A stretch of DNA of 64,000 nucleotides from Hysterangium stoloniferum (Eukaryota > Basidiomycota > Agaricomycetes > Hysterangiales > Hysterangiaceae). Location of the stretch: NCBI GenBank assembly GCA_015178975.1, contig WHVD01000258.1, forward strand, positions 1 to 64,000, written 5' to 3'. Both the position numbers and the translations under genes were made by a program. The notes below the pieces were generated by a model. It was not told the origin of the DNA. It worked only from the letters and a program-made list of their open reading frames with translations, and searched no databases. Below, piece after piece: positions 45,545-57,426 of this stretch; the first letter of the stretch is position 1; each line of letters begins with the position of its first letter.

Positions 45545-45664
45545 GTGACATCAGTCACTTTATTGTGACATCAGTCACTTTATTGTGACATCAGTCACTT
45601 TATTGTGACATCAGTCACTTTATTGTGACATCAGTCACTTTATTGTGACATCAATCACTTTATT
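45545..45664. repeat. Six perfect 20-bp tandem repeats upstream of the THEM6-like gene
   Basis: Unit GTGACATCAGTCACTTTATT at 45545, 45565, 45585, 45605, 45625 and 45645; only the last has one change. The array begins 13 bp upstream of the start codon. Each unit holds the near-palindrome GTGACatcaGTCAC. After the array GTGACCACGTGTGACC follows at 45665, with a CACGTG core. Confidence 0.97.
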
Positions 45665-46569
45665 GTGACCACGTGTGACCTCATCTTCGACCGTACGCCT
45701 AGACATTTGAACATTTGTCGAAAGTGTCATTATTATTTAAAATCGCAAAAGTATAACCATTAACCATTATAATATTAGTATTTTTAATGTGTGATAAAAA
45801 TGTAACATAACACATGTTGATGCAAAGGGACACCGTGGACAAGTATATACATAGTAAGAGTCGAGACAGTGTGCATACCCACACCCACTCGCCCCAGTAC
45901 CTACATACCTATCCACCTACCATTAGGGTACATGCTCCTATCTACGTGATGCGATGCGGTATACAAATGTATTACAAATAAATAAATAAATAAATGTACA
46001 TGCATATGATGTGTATGACCACCCATATTCACCCACACGGATAACCCACCCCAGTGAGTGCTTCATGGTTGTGGATGATTGCGGACATGGTTAAAACACA
46101 AATAAACAAATTGTAACAAAATGTGTGATCCATATGACATAATGTGGCAATATCATGTATCAGGATGTGTCACACACCTTGGGTTCATGCTTCTTCCTGC
46201 TTCCTTTCTCAACTGATGTCCTCCAGCTCAATCAACCTGTCAAGCCTTCTCAAAGTGGTGGGAGATGACATTATCAGAGCCTATTGGACAAAAGTGGGTG
46301 TATAAATAATTATGGCTTGGAGTGCAGACAACAGCTAAATTGACTGTTAATTCTTTCAGTACTTCTCTACTGGTATTATTGATACATCTGGTGACTTTCT
46401 TTCTACCAAGAATGCTATAAATTAGGTGAATGCAGAAAATTTCAAGAATTTCATAGTTGGATGGCTCTAGGTTCCCACATGGTGTACTCCACAGAGACCA
46501 TCCATCCTTGAATCTTCAACACCTGCAAGTCTACTTCCATTGAGACAGCATAAACAACAGTGGGGATCA
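45665..46569. other. No gene recognised
   Basis: Putative promoter side of the THEM6-like gene, then an (AATA)n run near 45977-45995, then decayed sequence ending in the truncated Gypsy-4 RT. The sequence 46200-46570 does not continue the RT. Confidence 0.45.
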
Positions 46570-47339
46570 TCAACATCGGCCAATCTTGAATGACTTGAAT
46601 TTTGGAGTCATCCATGCGGAGACCATTGGGTCCCATCATGAAACCTAAATATTCAACTGTGTCAACATCAAAAGAACATTTTTTACCATTCGTGAAAAGA
46701 CCATGTTTTCAGAGTCTTCGGAGGACTTCACGAACATGTCCATCATGAAGTGTAGGATATTCAGAGAATATGAGGATGTCATCTAAGTACACAATGACGA
46801 AGATGTCGAGGAGGTCAGGAAAGATGTCATTGATAAAACATTGAAAGACCAATGGGGCATTGGTGAGGCTGGAAGGCATCACTAACCATTCGAAGGAACC
46901 ATAGCGAGTGCGAAAAGCTGTTTTCCATTTGTCACCTTTGGTGATCTGAACCAAATGATAGGTGTGCTTGAGGTCTATCTTTGTATAGATTTGGGCCTTC
47001 TGAGGGGCATCGAGTAAATCGGAGATTAGTGGTAACAGGTACTTACATATCTTTTTGAGTGGTCACATTTAGTCCTTGAAAGTCAATGCAAAGCCAAAGG
47101 GAACCATCTTTTTTCCGAATGAATAGGACAGGGGCTCCATAAGGAGACTTTGAGGGTCGGATAAAACCTATGGCCAAATGTTCGTCCAAGAAATCTCAGA
47201 TAGCCAATAATTCGGACTGCAAGAGAGGATAAACTGGGCCTAGGGGCAGATGTGAACCTTCTTCAATATCAATTTTCAAATCATAAGGCCTGTGAGGGGC
47301 AAGTCGATCAGCTTTGTGTTTACTGAAGACATCTGCAAA
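46570..47339 (-). pseudogene. Gypsy-4 reverse transcriptase, truncated
   Basis: Minus strand from DVFSKHKADRLAPHRPYDLK (about 47330) through [32 protein letters not shown] and [21 protein letters not shown] to [12 protein letters not shown] (catalytic YLDD) and [20 protein letters not shown], where it ends abruptly near 46575. It is closely related to Gypsy-1, whose RT reads [20 protein letters not shown] at the same place. It has stops and shifts. Confidence 0.88.
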
Positions 47340-48090
47340 TTAATTGTATTTTTCTGGAACACCTTCTAAATTTGTGATCGGTTCAGCCACTGGGGATGCA
47401 AAGTGACCGGTGACTTCATCAACTTTAAGATTGACTGTAAATGCTCGGGAGCCATCCAACTTGATGGCTCTCATAAAAGCTGCGGCATTTATTAGAGAGA
47501 TGGGCAGTGGAGAGCTCGGATTTGCCACAGTGGCCGGAGGTGCTGTAGAGGCCATATTTGCCAAAACAGGCGGAAACGGACCGGGTTCGGATATGGATAC
47601 TGCCCAATACCCAATCAATCAACAGATTGTAGCAGGTGAGCCAGTTATGTCCTAGAACCACGGAGCAGCTTGGGTCCAACTGTGTTACAAAAAACGTAAC
47701 TGTCTGAAAAGTTCCACATGGGAACCAAAGTCAGAGTTCACAGGCTTGTGAGATTATGGAGTTTGAGGTACCATCGAAGAGTCGGAGCGGAATTGGATCT
47801 ATTGCATAGGTTTTTAACTGATTTTTTGGGGAAAAACTTGTATCTATAAAACAATGGGTTGAACCTGAATCTATGAGAGCTTGAAAGGTGAGACTCCCGA
47901 GGGGTTCCGAAGTAAGATTTATAAATAAGGAATTAGGATCATACAGGGCGGATGCATTAAGATGACAATTTTCCGGTGTGTGGGGAGATTCAATGCAACT
48001 CTCCAACTGCACGGAATCCAGAGAGTTGCTTAATCTTTTTTTGACTCAGCAGCCAGCTTAGCTGGTGTAAGTTTGTTACTAGGAAAAGAC
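47340..48090 (-). pseudogene. Gypsy-4 protease region
   Basis: Contains FQALIDSGSTHCFIDTSF with an intact DSG active site (47731-48012 frame), then [15 protein letters not shown]. It is preceded by LTPAKLAAESKKRL near 48085-48040, where the Gypsy sequence resumes after an insertion. Confidence 0.85.
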
Positions 48091-49450
48091 CTAATAACCT
48101 GCGTGCAACGGTCAAGTCTTTATGATGGTCACTAACACAGTCATTCTTGAAACCAGTCTATAACCAAACACACTTGGAGCGAGAGGCTAGAGATCAGACC
48201 TTGGATGACATAAACGAAGATGAATACAAAAGGCTGATGTAAGCCCAATGTTGAGGAGTGTAGAACTTCAACAATAAGAGACACCACAGTATCCCTTACT
48301 AGCCGTAGGAGTGAGACTGAGAGTAAGACTTAAGAGATTGTCCTTAAGAATGAGCTTCGAAATGAGATACAATGAAATTGCTTGTTCAATAGTGGGCAAA
48401 AGAGAGGCCCTTATATACATGAGGAAGCACAGGTCAAAACAAACATCTAAAAACAACAACACAATAATGATGTGATATGGTGTGAGTCATTTCTGAGTCA
48501 TCACAATAGGAGTGTTAGTAAAGCTGTGAACAATAATAGGGGGAGGCTGCACTGAACAATAAGAGAATGACAAACAAAAGATGAGATCAGACATGTGATA
48601 CAGATAAATGGGGAAACACAATAGAACAATAGGGGAAGTGAGTCAGACAATAGGGATGATGGAGTAATAGAAGTGATGGCTGATGAAACATTGATGATAT
48701 GAGTCAGAAACACAAGAATCCCATGATAATGTGTCACCCTCAAATGCTATGCTTGATTTCAAAATCTTGACAATATTACCAATCGATGAACCGAGATTGG
48801 ACATATTGTGTTCCTAGTTTTGCAGTATAAGGAGGGGATGCAATCAATCACCATTTTAGAACCAGGTGGTGAGTAGGCTTCACAACCACGCAAGGAACAC
48901 GAATCGACAATGACCTCAATGAGGCTCTACTTGACTTCCCTCTGGAACCAGGGTTGTGAATAACTTGGGTTCTCTGTGATCTCCTATTGGAGTGAACATT
49001 GCCATGTAACAGATTCCCGATGACGGTGGGGAACAGTCCTGCTGGAACACTCGATCAAATCAATAGTGGAGGATTTCAGAGGAGCCATCATAGTGTTCTA
49101 TACAAATGAAGGCAGGATCATCTGGAGCATATGGGAGTCGAATACCTTGTCGATGGAGGAAACGATGGTATTTCTTGGAGGAGCATGAGTGGGCTGGTAG
49201 GGGCTTGGGAATGATGTCTGAGGATGAGGAGAAGCGAGATGTTATTGGCTGGAGTTCTATTTGGGAGTGAAGAGTCGGTTTTGAGTAGGAACTGAGGGTT
49301 ATTTTGGAGGACGATGCAGTGTTGAACATGATGGAGTTTTGGTCATCTGTTTGATGAAACTGATTTGGCTGTGTAGAAGTCGTCTTGAGTGCCAAAGTAT
49401 ATATAAGAATTTGTGCTGTGACGTGACTTGAAACTATAGCCATATTAGTC
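48091..49450. mobile_element. Insertion in Gypsy-4, probably LTR-derived
   Basis: Gag and protease of Gypsy-4 are separated here by about 1.35 kb of unrelated sequence. On the minus strand TGACACATTATCATGGG (about 48740) could start an LTR, and TGGTTTCAAGAATG near 48150 resembles a Copia-type primer-binding site after the LTR end. The frame 49443-49060 has no recognised domain; a TATA-like CTTATATATAC lies upstream of it. Exact ends and target duplication not found. Confidence 0.45.
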
Positions 49451-50750
49451 TCTTTCCAATTGAACTCTCTACACTGGTTGTGAGGTCGTGGCCGTATTGG
49501 CCAATCAGGCTTTTGTGGCCTTCAGGCATGCAGTGACTCAGTGTCCGGGATCTGCACACAACAGAGAAAGGTTGTTGTCCATTCAGCATTGCTTTTCCTG
49601 TGGTAGGAGCTTGCTGTCGGAGCCGAGTTTGCCAGTTAAGTCGGGTTTGTCTTTATCTTGAGACTTATTTGACTGTTTACCCTTGCCTTTTTTTGTCATT
49701 AGAACCCTTGTTTTTGGACTTCTTATCGGAGTTTGAGTTGCTACTATTGTTGGTGTTTTGATTACCAGACTTGTTGGCATTCTTATTGTCCAATGATTTT
49801 TTGTCCAATGGGTTTTTGTGACTGATTTCCGAATGTCATTCCCAGTATCGGGCATCCATGTTTTGGGCCTTTAGATGCATGAGGGGGAGAGTCTTCAGTT
49901 TGCTGGTCTCTCCTTTGGAAACTTCATCTTTGAGGTGAGATGGGAGGCTGGAATAAAACTGGTAACAGAGGGCCGAATCACCCCAGTCGCAACGTGCGGC
50001 GAGGTTGTTGAACTGGATGATGTAGTTGGTGATGTGCTAAGTGTCTTCCATTTTGAGATTATAAAGTGCAGTTTTGGCATCACCAGTTTGGTCGTAGGGA
50101 CCAAAGTTTGTTTCAAGTTCCTCGACAAAGGAATCCCAATCGTGGAGCCAGTCAGGATCTTTGGAGGTGAGGCTGGAGAATGTGGGTTCAAACCAGGCTG
50201 CTGTGGAATCCTTAAGGTATGAGAGTGCAAAATTTACCTTTTAGTCATCCATTGTGAATACAGCCAGGCAGTCCTGAAAGTTGAATCGACATTGCATAAG
50301 AAATGTTGGCAATTTCTTCGGGTTTGAGCTGGTAAACGGTTCAGGTTTATTGACTCTGGTTTACCCAGGTTCTTTTTCCTTGGTATTGCTTTTAAGGAAT
50401 TCATTAAGGGATCCTAGGGTACCTGAGAACAATTCCCATATCTTGTCGTGATCGAAATCCAGTTTTTGTTTTGCGGACTTCTTAGAACCACTAGCCTGAG
50501 GTATGGGTTGGTCGCCATCCTCAGGTTCGGGTTCCAGAGCTGATTGATTGTTATCCTCTTCAGGTGCTTTGGGTTCAGTTGCTTCAGTAATTTCTTCAGC
50601 ATCACCAGTAATTTCCACAAAGTGGGATTCTTCAGAGGTTTCTGGTTGCTGGGTTCTCAGAGTAGCTCAGGCTGTATACAGGAAAGGAGACTTGAGAGTG
50701 GAAGATTCTGCTTTGCCACTTGGCTTGGCATCTCTTTTTCTTGGAGGCAT
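49451..50750 (-). pseudogene. Gypsy-4 Gag
   Basis: ATG 50750 (MPPRKRDAK), acidic linker (PEPEDGDQPIPQ), KLDFDHDKIWELFSGTLGSL, then the Gag domain (KVNFALSYLKDSTAAWFEP, DWDSFVEELETNFGPYD, YIIQFNNLAARCDW), an Asn/Lys/Ser-rich linker and a degenerate zinc knuckle (CADPGH..TACPK). At least five stops. Starts 39 bp inside the LTR. Confidence 0.85.
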
Positions 50751-50788
50751 GATTAACAGAAAGTGTGAGTGTGAAATCAGAATATACT

Positions 50789-51528
50789 GTTAAGAACTGA
50801 AAACTGACTAATGTCAGTAGGCCGACAGGGACTGATCGGAAGGACTTGGCTTCAGCTTATGTGCTGCACCCTTGCAATTATCCATCAGGTGTCCTTAAAT
50901 TTCGGACAGCCAAAGACTAGTCCTAATGAATTCCTCTCGGCGAGTCACTGATTGGGACCAAAGGATAAGTCAAGTGTCGGGCCAAGGGGTTGGAAACCGA
51001 GAGTGGGCGAGCGCACGTGAAGGCGGATAGTGGAGTACTTAGTATGAGACTTCTAGAGGTGTAAGAGGGTATTCTGAGTTGATATTCTGATTGCCTAGTA
51101 ACGACAACTACAGTGGGTTCATATACAAATATTTGGCGTCTAGAAAATACTAACTAGGAGAAGAGCAGAAAGCGGTATTGACAAATAAGCTTGACTAGGA
51201 ACGGGGAGGTTACGATTAGTTCAGAGGCCATGAAATAACCGAGAGCAGAATTATGGGAAAAGGAAATAGTCCGAGGGTTACAAGTGTATATAGACATATG
51301 TGAAACATAGAGTAGAACAGATCATCATAATAAAAGGGACATATCAGAGTTTAACCAGATAGTACAAGTATATTTTGACGTGGGCGTAAGTGGAGTTTGA
51401 TCACCACAAAAGCATACATCAGCATCGGGGGACCGACGGTTCCTGATGTGATGACTTGAATGATGACTTGAATTGTTGATAGGTGGTGATAATCTCGGGG
51501 ACTGTCAGGTTGCGACACAGTTGTAACA
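50789..51528 (-). repeat. 5' LTR of Gypsy-4 (740 bp)
   Basis: On the minus strand it starts TGTTACAACTGTG and ends CTTAACA, then GTATATTCTGATTT (primer-binding region) and gag. AGGACTTGGCTTCAGCTTAT at 50841-50860 is the shared motif. The other LTR is missing because the element is cut near 46575. Confidence 0.88.
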
Positions 51529-51630
51529 TCCTGACACATTGTTAGGTTGTATTTGGTTGTGTAATCATGTGACATGTTCAGAACATTCAACACATGACAA
51601 ACAGACCATAACAGTCTTGTTGATTCCAAC

Positions 51631-52645
51631 ATGCAGCCTCTTTCTACTTCTCAATGCAAACACATCCTCTCTCTCTTGGATTCTAGTCATTCTGCCCACC
51701 AGATCTCATCATCCACTGGTCTACACATCAGTACCATCTCTAGACTTTGCATAAAACACCATCCTTCTCTGCAGAAGCCCACTGGTGAACATCCTTCCAA
51801 GCTTTCTGAGGCTGATATTTGCTACATATATATGCCCAGTATCTCATCACCAAGGAAGGCTGAAAATATCTCTCAGATCACCCAGATCCTTCAGAACACT
51901 ACCAACCAGTCTCTCACATCCCAGACAACTTGTAACAACCTGAAGTTAGCTGGTATGAAAGCTGTGGTAAAGGCCAAGAAGCCCCTTCTTACCAAGAGAC
52001 ATGGGAAGGAGAGGAAGGATTTTGCTCTGGCTCATTTGGACTGGACAATGGAGGACTGGAAGACTGTTGTATGGTCTGATGAGACCAAAATCAATAGGCT
52101 GGGTCAGATGGGAAGAGGTGGGTTTGGAAGAAGGCAGGGGAGGGTTTGAGTGATAGGCTTGTGAAGGAGACTGTAAAGTTTGGAGGTGGATCTCTGATGA
52201 TGTGGGGCTGCATGCTGTGGGAAGGAGTTGGGTATGCATGCAAGATTGATGGGAAGATGGATGGAGAGTTATACACCAAGATTCTGCAGGATGAACTCCA
52301 GGAAAGCCTTGCCTTCTATGGCAAGAATCCCTCCACTATCATCTTCCAGAAGGATAATGATCCTAAGCAGAAGTCCAAGAAAGCCACACCTTGGTTTGAA
52401 GATCATGGATATAAGGTCCTTCCTTGGCAAGCACAGTTACCTGACCTCAATCCTATTGAACATCTCTGGGATTCTCTAAAAAGAAGCTGGGAGAGTATGA
52501 GAGGGCCCCAGGAGGGCCCTATATTGGAGCTGTGGGAGAGGGTACAAGTAGAGTGGGATAAGAGGTGTGCCAGAATTTGATTGAAAGTATGTCCAGGAGG
52601 GTTGTAGCAGTGGTAAAGGCTAAAGGAGGTCATACCAAGTACTAG
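51631..52645 (+). pseudogene. Second Tc1-type transposase
   Basis: Start ATG 51631; N-terminal HILSLLDSSHSAHQISSSTG; catalytic blocks VVWSDETKINRLG (D), QKDNDPKQK (D), LPDLNPIEHLWDSLKRSW (E); end MSRRVVAVVKAKGGHTKY with TAG 52643-52645. One-base frameshifts near 52105 and 52570. Related to the copy at 16283-17298 but clearly diverged (for example QKDNDPKQ against QQDNDPKH). AACAATGAGTGAATGTTTTT at about 52718 also occurs, slightly changed, near 24563, which may be a terminal-repeat remnant. Confidence 0.9.
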
Positions 52646-54666
52646 AATGCATAGCTTTATGTTTATAAAATGAAAGCAAAAAAAGAATTGCAATGATACT
52701 CCTGCACAAATATTTAACATGTCAACAATGAGTGAATGTTTTTTAACAAACTTGCTTATCATGTAAAAGCTTAGACACAGGGCTTTCTAACTTACATTTT
52801 TTCCTAATTTTATCTAATTTATTTGGAGTTATAAGCATCTGAGTTAAAATTTACTGAACATTGCAACCCTTTTTTTCCTTACTCTTTAATTCCCAGTAGT
52901 TCACTCATAGATACAAGCCAAGTTATATTCTAATATCTACTGTAGTCTGCACAAGTTCCCAATACAGTGCATCATACTATATTTTGGTTTATGTAAATTC
53001 AAAGTCCATCATTGCTGCCGACTTAATTTCCGATGCTAGACGAAAAAGGAAGTTCGTTGTCCGGGCTTAGTGTTCAACCATCCGAGCGGACTGTCACGTT
53101 CTGCCAATTTGTTACTCTTCGTCACATGAAGACATTGTTGGCATTAGCTCGCATAAGCAAGTTGCAATGGTATATTGGTGTAACCATTGAACGGCACCCC
53201 TAATATCCTTTGTCGCCAGAACAGAATCTGTACGGCGATGTGATCGGAGCAATAACTAGGAGCTACCTCACTCTACTCTGCAGACGGCTTACAACAAGCC
53301 CTGAATGATTACCAGACCATGGTAATGACTTTCGTCATGAAAAGGCAAAACAAACGAACATACTCTTGTGTTTGTTCCATGCCTCTAATGTCCAGAACGG
53401 GGCTGCACTCGTCACGAAGTAAAGGAATCTCGCTGATGATTATCAAACCAACGAAATTTTTATGGCTGGTGTTCGTGCTTTCATGTGTGATGACATTCCA
53501 TGTTTCCGGAATGGTAATGATGATTTGTGTCTCAGCAATCTGCTGCTCCTTGAGTTGACTGTGTCGCTAGTTAGTTCTCCGACCTTTTACATGGTGCAGG
53601 GCTCATCTCGAACTGAAATTGAGCCTCACGATCCCGATTTAAACGGGTGATTGGAACCCATGCCCTCACTCAGCAACACGAAGTAAATGCACAAGCTCAC
53701 CCCTTTTTTCTACCCCTGCTCATTCTCATTCGAGCCAGCCGAGCAGTAGTCCCATCGGCAGAACACAGTCGTTAGCTGTCGACAGGTCGAGTCGTAATCA
53801 TTTATCTCCTACCAGCAGCATGGACACTGAACGAGATGCAAGCCCCAATATACTTGAATTTTTTGCTGACTGTGCTGCATATTTCCCCCCCAAGGCGTTA
53901 AAGCTTCATTGGAGACTGTTGAGGCCATTGTGCGTAATGTCCTGCCTCGTGGCTTACCCTCCTATTCTTGTTTTTATTGTTCTAATTTTCTTTTAATAAC
54001 ATTGTAAAGTACATATATTTCAATCCTACGCGTGCTAGACTGTGTATTTAGAGTGACTGCAAACATTACAAGAAATTTGAGATCTAGGCGACCAGATTTA
54101 ACACCCATGGCTCGCATGTCTTCTGACAATTAAGCAGTGGCTGGGGGCCTTAAAGGACCTCATTTGATTTCACTGTCAGATCTGGAAGGTCATACGTGAA
54201 TGGTAACAATCGACCTATAACTCCTCATAAGGCCACCACGTGATATGCCATCTCACGATTGTCACAGCGGGTAACCCCCAACTGGCGGTTCGGCATTTCC
54301 GTTCCGCCACCCCCTTACTGCCAAGACGCCGGGGTTAATCGAATGGCGCATTTGGAATGCATCCTGGAAGTACTTGACATAAACTCAACACAGAATTCCG
54401 ACCCTAAGTGACTCTGACGTCCGTCTGGTTGTTGGAGTAAAACGTAATCATTATGAGCTAAAATATAGCTCGACAGGTGTGAGATACAGATACAATCTTC
54501 ACTACACCACATCGGGACCTGAGATAATTAAATAGATCATCCCGAAACTGGCGTTTCAAGCTTCAAGGTACCGCTCGTGTCAAAGTCCAACTCAAGCCTT
54601 GTTGAATCGTACATAATCAACGCGGGATGGTTGCTCCTCTTCAATCTTTCCCTTCTACTGTTCGGG
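52646..54666. other. No recognised gene; putative P450 upstream region
   Basis: Several short frames only. ATG 53820 opens 58 codons with a hydrophobic end (MSCLVAYPPILVFIVLIFF) and no known family. The last 500 bp should hold the P450 promoter; no clear TATA box seen. Confidence 0.4.
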
Positions 54667-56834
54667 ATGCTGCATCATTTCTTCCTGGCCCTAGTGCTCC
54701 TAGGACTTTTCTTAGCACACATTCTTTTAGATCGAAGACGTATTCCCAAAGGCAAAGACCCGTTTTTTCAACCTAATGAATCTCGAGTAATTCTCGTCAC
54801 ACCTTAGGGCTTCGACTTCCGCCGGGACCCCCTCGGAGACTTTTGGTTGGTAACGTAGGTGATTTACCCTCCTCCCGCGAGTGGAGGACGTACGAAAAAT
54901 GGGCCGAGCAATATGGTAAGATTAGATACCGGATTCCAATCAGACGGTACTCACATCCCCTGCTCAAAGGGGATCTTGTATATCTGAACGTCCTCGGTAC
55001 ATCACTCCTCTTCGTCAACTCGAACGATCTGGCACGAGAGTTGTTCGAAAAGCGATCAAAGATATACTCCGATCGGCCAACTCTGATCATGCTCAACGAA
55101 CTGTAAATATGGCTTTACATGTGATTACATCGTTTCTTCCGTTATTAACCCAATGTTTAAGGATGGGATTTGATTGGGGTGTACCGTTCATGCCGTATGG
55201 CGACTGGTGGCGCCGTCATCGCCAAATTATTCAACGCAAAATGAGCTCCAACTTTCTGGCTACATGTCACCCTATCCAATTAAAGCACACACAGTCAGTA
55301 TAAACTATTCACTTTGAGGGCAAAATGCGACCAAAAAAACTAGACAGCTTTTAGCCCGCTTGAACGCTTCTCCTCTGAAATTTGTTGAGCATGCCCGCCA
55401 TGCGATTACCGCAATTATCCTAGAGGTTAGTTTGGTTATTTATCACTCCGAGGTGTAAGGACTGCACTAAGACTTTATAGATCACTTATGGCATTGAAAT
55501 CGAATCGCAAAACGATCCGTACGTGAACTTGATCGAGGACGCACTAGGTGCTGCGGCTCAGGCAACTGCTCCTGGGACCTTCTTGGTAGATATGTTACCA
55601 GCATGTTCGTCCTTATACTCTTATTCTTAAATGAAGCTCTCACCCCGTTTCATGCTTCCGCAGTAAAGTACCTCCCGGAGTGGGTCCCCGGTGCTAGTTT
55701 CCAGCGCAAAGCTAGAATTTGGCGGAAATCAATAATTGATATGGCTGAAGTACCTTTCCAGGTAGTAAAGACAATGATGGTACGCTGATTTTGAATCGCA
55801 TATTGGTCAAAAACCTCCCGCTTCCCCTTAGGCAAATGGAAAGGCAAAACCTTCCCTGACGTCTTCATTACTAGAAGATCTTTCGGCCATGGATGCTAGA
55901 GCCAGATTGAGTCAAGATGAAGAGACGATAATTCGTAATGTTGCTGGAATGGTATATGGAGGTGGAGGAGATACGGCAGGTTATTCTCTACTTAATACAG
56001 ACTCGCAATCTTATACTTTTATATTTTTAGACCACTTGTGCCCTAGAAATCTTTTTTTTAGCCATGGTTCTTTATCCAGAAGCACAAAGAAAGGCGCAAA
56101 AAGAACTCGACGATGTCGTGGGGCCTCACACCCTTCCAACATTCATTGACCGAGATAGGTTACGCTACACTCATGCACTTTGCAAAGAAGTCCTTCGTTG
56201 GCACCCTGTTGCCCCCCTCGCTTTACCACATCGCTTGATCAAAGATGACGTTATTGGAAACTATTTTATCCCCAAAGGTACTTTGGTTTTCGGCAATTCA
56301 TGGTAAGAGGCAGATTGTCAAGTCACAGTTTGGGTAAATTAACCTGAATCGAAACAATGTCATCGTCTCAGGCAAATTCTTCATTCGGAGAAACTTTTCG
56401 GACATGATACGCATATTTTCCGACCAGAACGCTTCCTCGAGGATCCTAACAGGGAGCCTAACGTCGCTTTTGGTTTCGGCAGAAGGTATAGGTTAATTCG
56501 AATTCGCATAGTTTAAGATAAAACTGCTGACCTCTTATGGCAATTAGAATTTGCCCCGGGCGTCCGTTGGCAGAAGATTCTCTTTTCATTGTCATTGCTT
56601 CCATCTTGCATATGTTTTCCCTCTCGCCGTCGAAAGAGTGCACCCCTTCAATGGATGCATTCGTTTCAGGCTCTATTTCGTAATTATTTGTTACTGCATG
56701 ACTGTGACTCATACTGACTGGGTTTTCCATCTACTTGCTCCAGCCACCCCAAGCAGTTCGGGTGCAAAATACGGCTTCGGACGGTAGAGGCAAAAGAAAT
56801 TATTGCTAATATCAACCTAGTTGATGTACTCTAG
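54667..56834 (+). CDS. Cytochrome P450, intact (12 exons, 510 aa)
   Basis: Heme monooxygenase anchored in the ER membrane. Exons: 54667-54751, 54808-54915, 54970-55102, 55162-55293, 55344-55425, 55481-55604, 55664-55779, 55832-55975, 56031-56302, 56372-56485, 56548-56679, 56744-56834; total 1533 nt, all phases fit. Anchor HHFFLALVLLGLFLAHILL, proline hinge LRLPPGPP, C-helix GDWWRRHRQ, I-helix GMVYGGGGDT, KEVLRW (ExxR), FRPERFL, and the heme loop FGFGRRICPGRPLAED with its Cys ligand. Introns 1 and 8 have GC donors (GCAAAG, GCAGGT); the second P450 has GT at intron 1. For intron 8 a GT donor 4 bp later with an acceptor at 56060 is possible but would delete part of the I-helix. Substrate unknown; similar genes are often labelled O-methylsterigmatocystin oxidoreductase-like. 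Confidence 0.9.
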
Positions 56835-57426
56835 ATATATTACAACGCTTCTTTCGTCGTTCCCTTCTCTACATGTCATTTCAATCCCTACTGAGCCACA
56901 CAGGTATATCCGTGCTATGCCAGGGAGGGGGAAAGAGATGTTACCGTGTGCAATTTTTTTACAGTACACATTCTACGCTTCGACTTGATACCAATTACAT
57001 TCGTTATTATTTGGCAGCGATAGTCAGAGGACGTCCACCGGGATACATACTCAGTATGTACTATGCAGACGCTGCTGGAAATAACGAGTTTATAGTCGAT
57101 TGGTACGACTCCGATGTTCTCGAGGAGATCTGATGGCATCAAAAGTGAACCGACTCGAGGGTTGGCTTGTCCCGCAAGAAGACCCCCAGCCACTCCATTA
57201 AACTAATAATATCCACAAACAGTATTGTATGCGATTCGGCAAGTCGACTGAACACTGGGAAATAACTAAAAGCGGAAAGGCGTACGGATATCTGTCTAAC
57301 CTGCTATTAATAATAGAGTCTTTGCAACTAATTTATATTAGCAAACTGGATGGTGTTCCTGATATGAATAAGTAGGACCCAGAAAACTATCACGTCCGAT
57401 TTTTATTCCCCGCACTAACTATTCTT
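56835..57426. other. Spacer between the two P450 genes
   Basis: An 86-codon frame at 56873-57133 (plus) has no recognised motif and is probably chance. Confidence 0.45.

Noticed and set aside
45532-45558. Extension of the THEM6-like protein upstream to a GTG at 45558
   Set aside because: GTG starts are not expected in fungal nuclear genes; the extra residues come from the tandem repeat, and ATG 45531 is the first in-frame ATG.
45545-45664. CRISPR array
   Set aside because: Six direct repeats without spacers, in a eukaryotic context with spliced genes; a simple tandem repeat.
51430-51640. Inverted terminal repeats for the second Tc1-like transposase
   Set aside because: I compared the sequence left of 51631 with that right of 52645 and found no matching inverted ends; the 740-bp Gypsy-4 LTR takes up the left side to 51528.
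54577-54666. Upstream start of the P450 at GTG 54577
   Set aside because: ATG 54667 gives a standard membrane anchor and a total of 510 residues, normal for the family.
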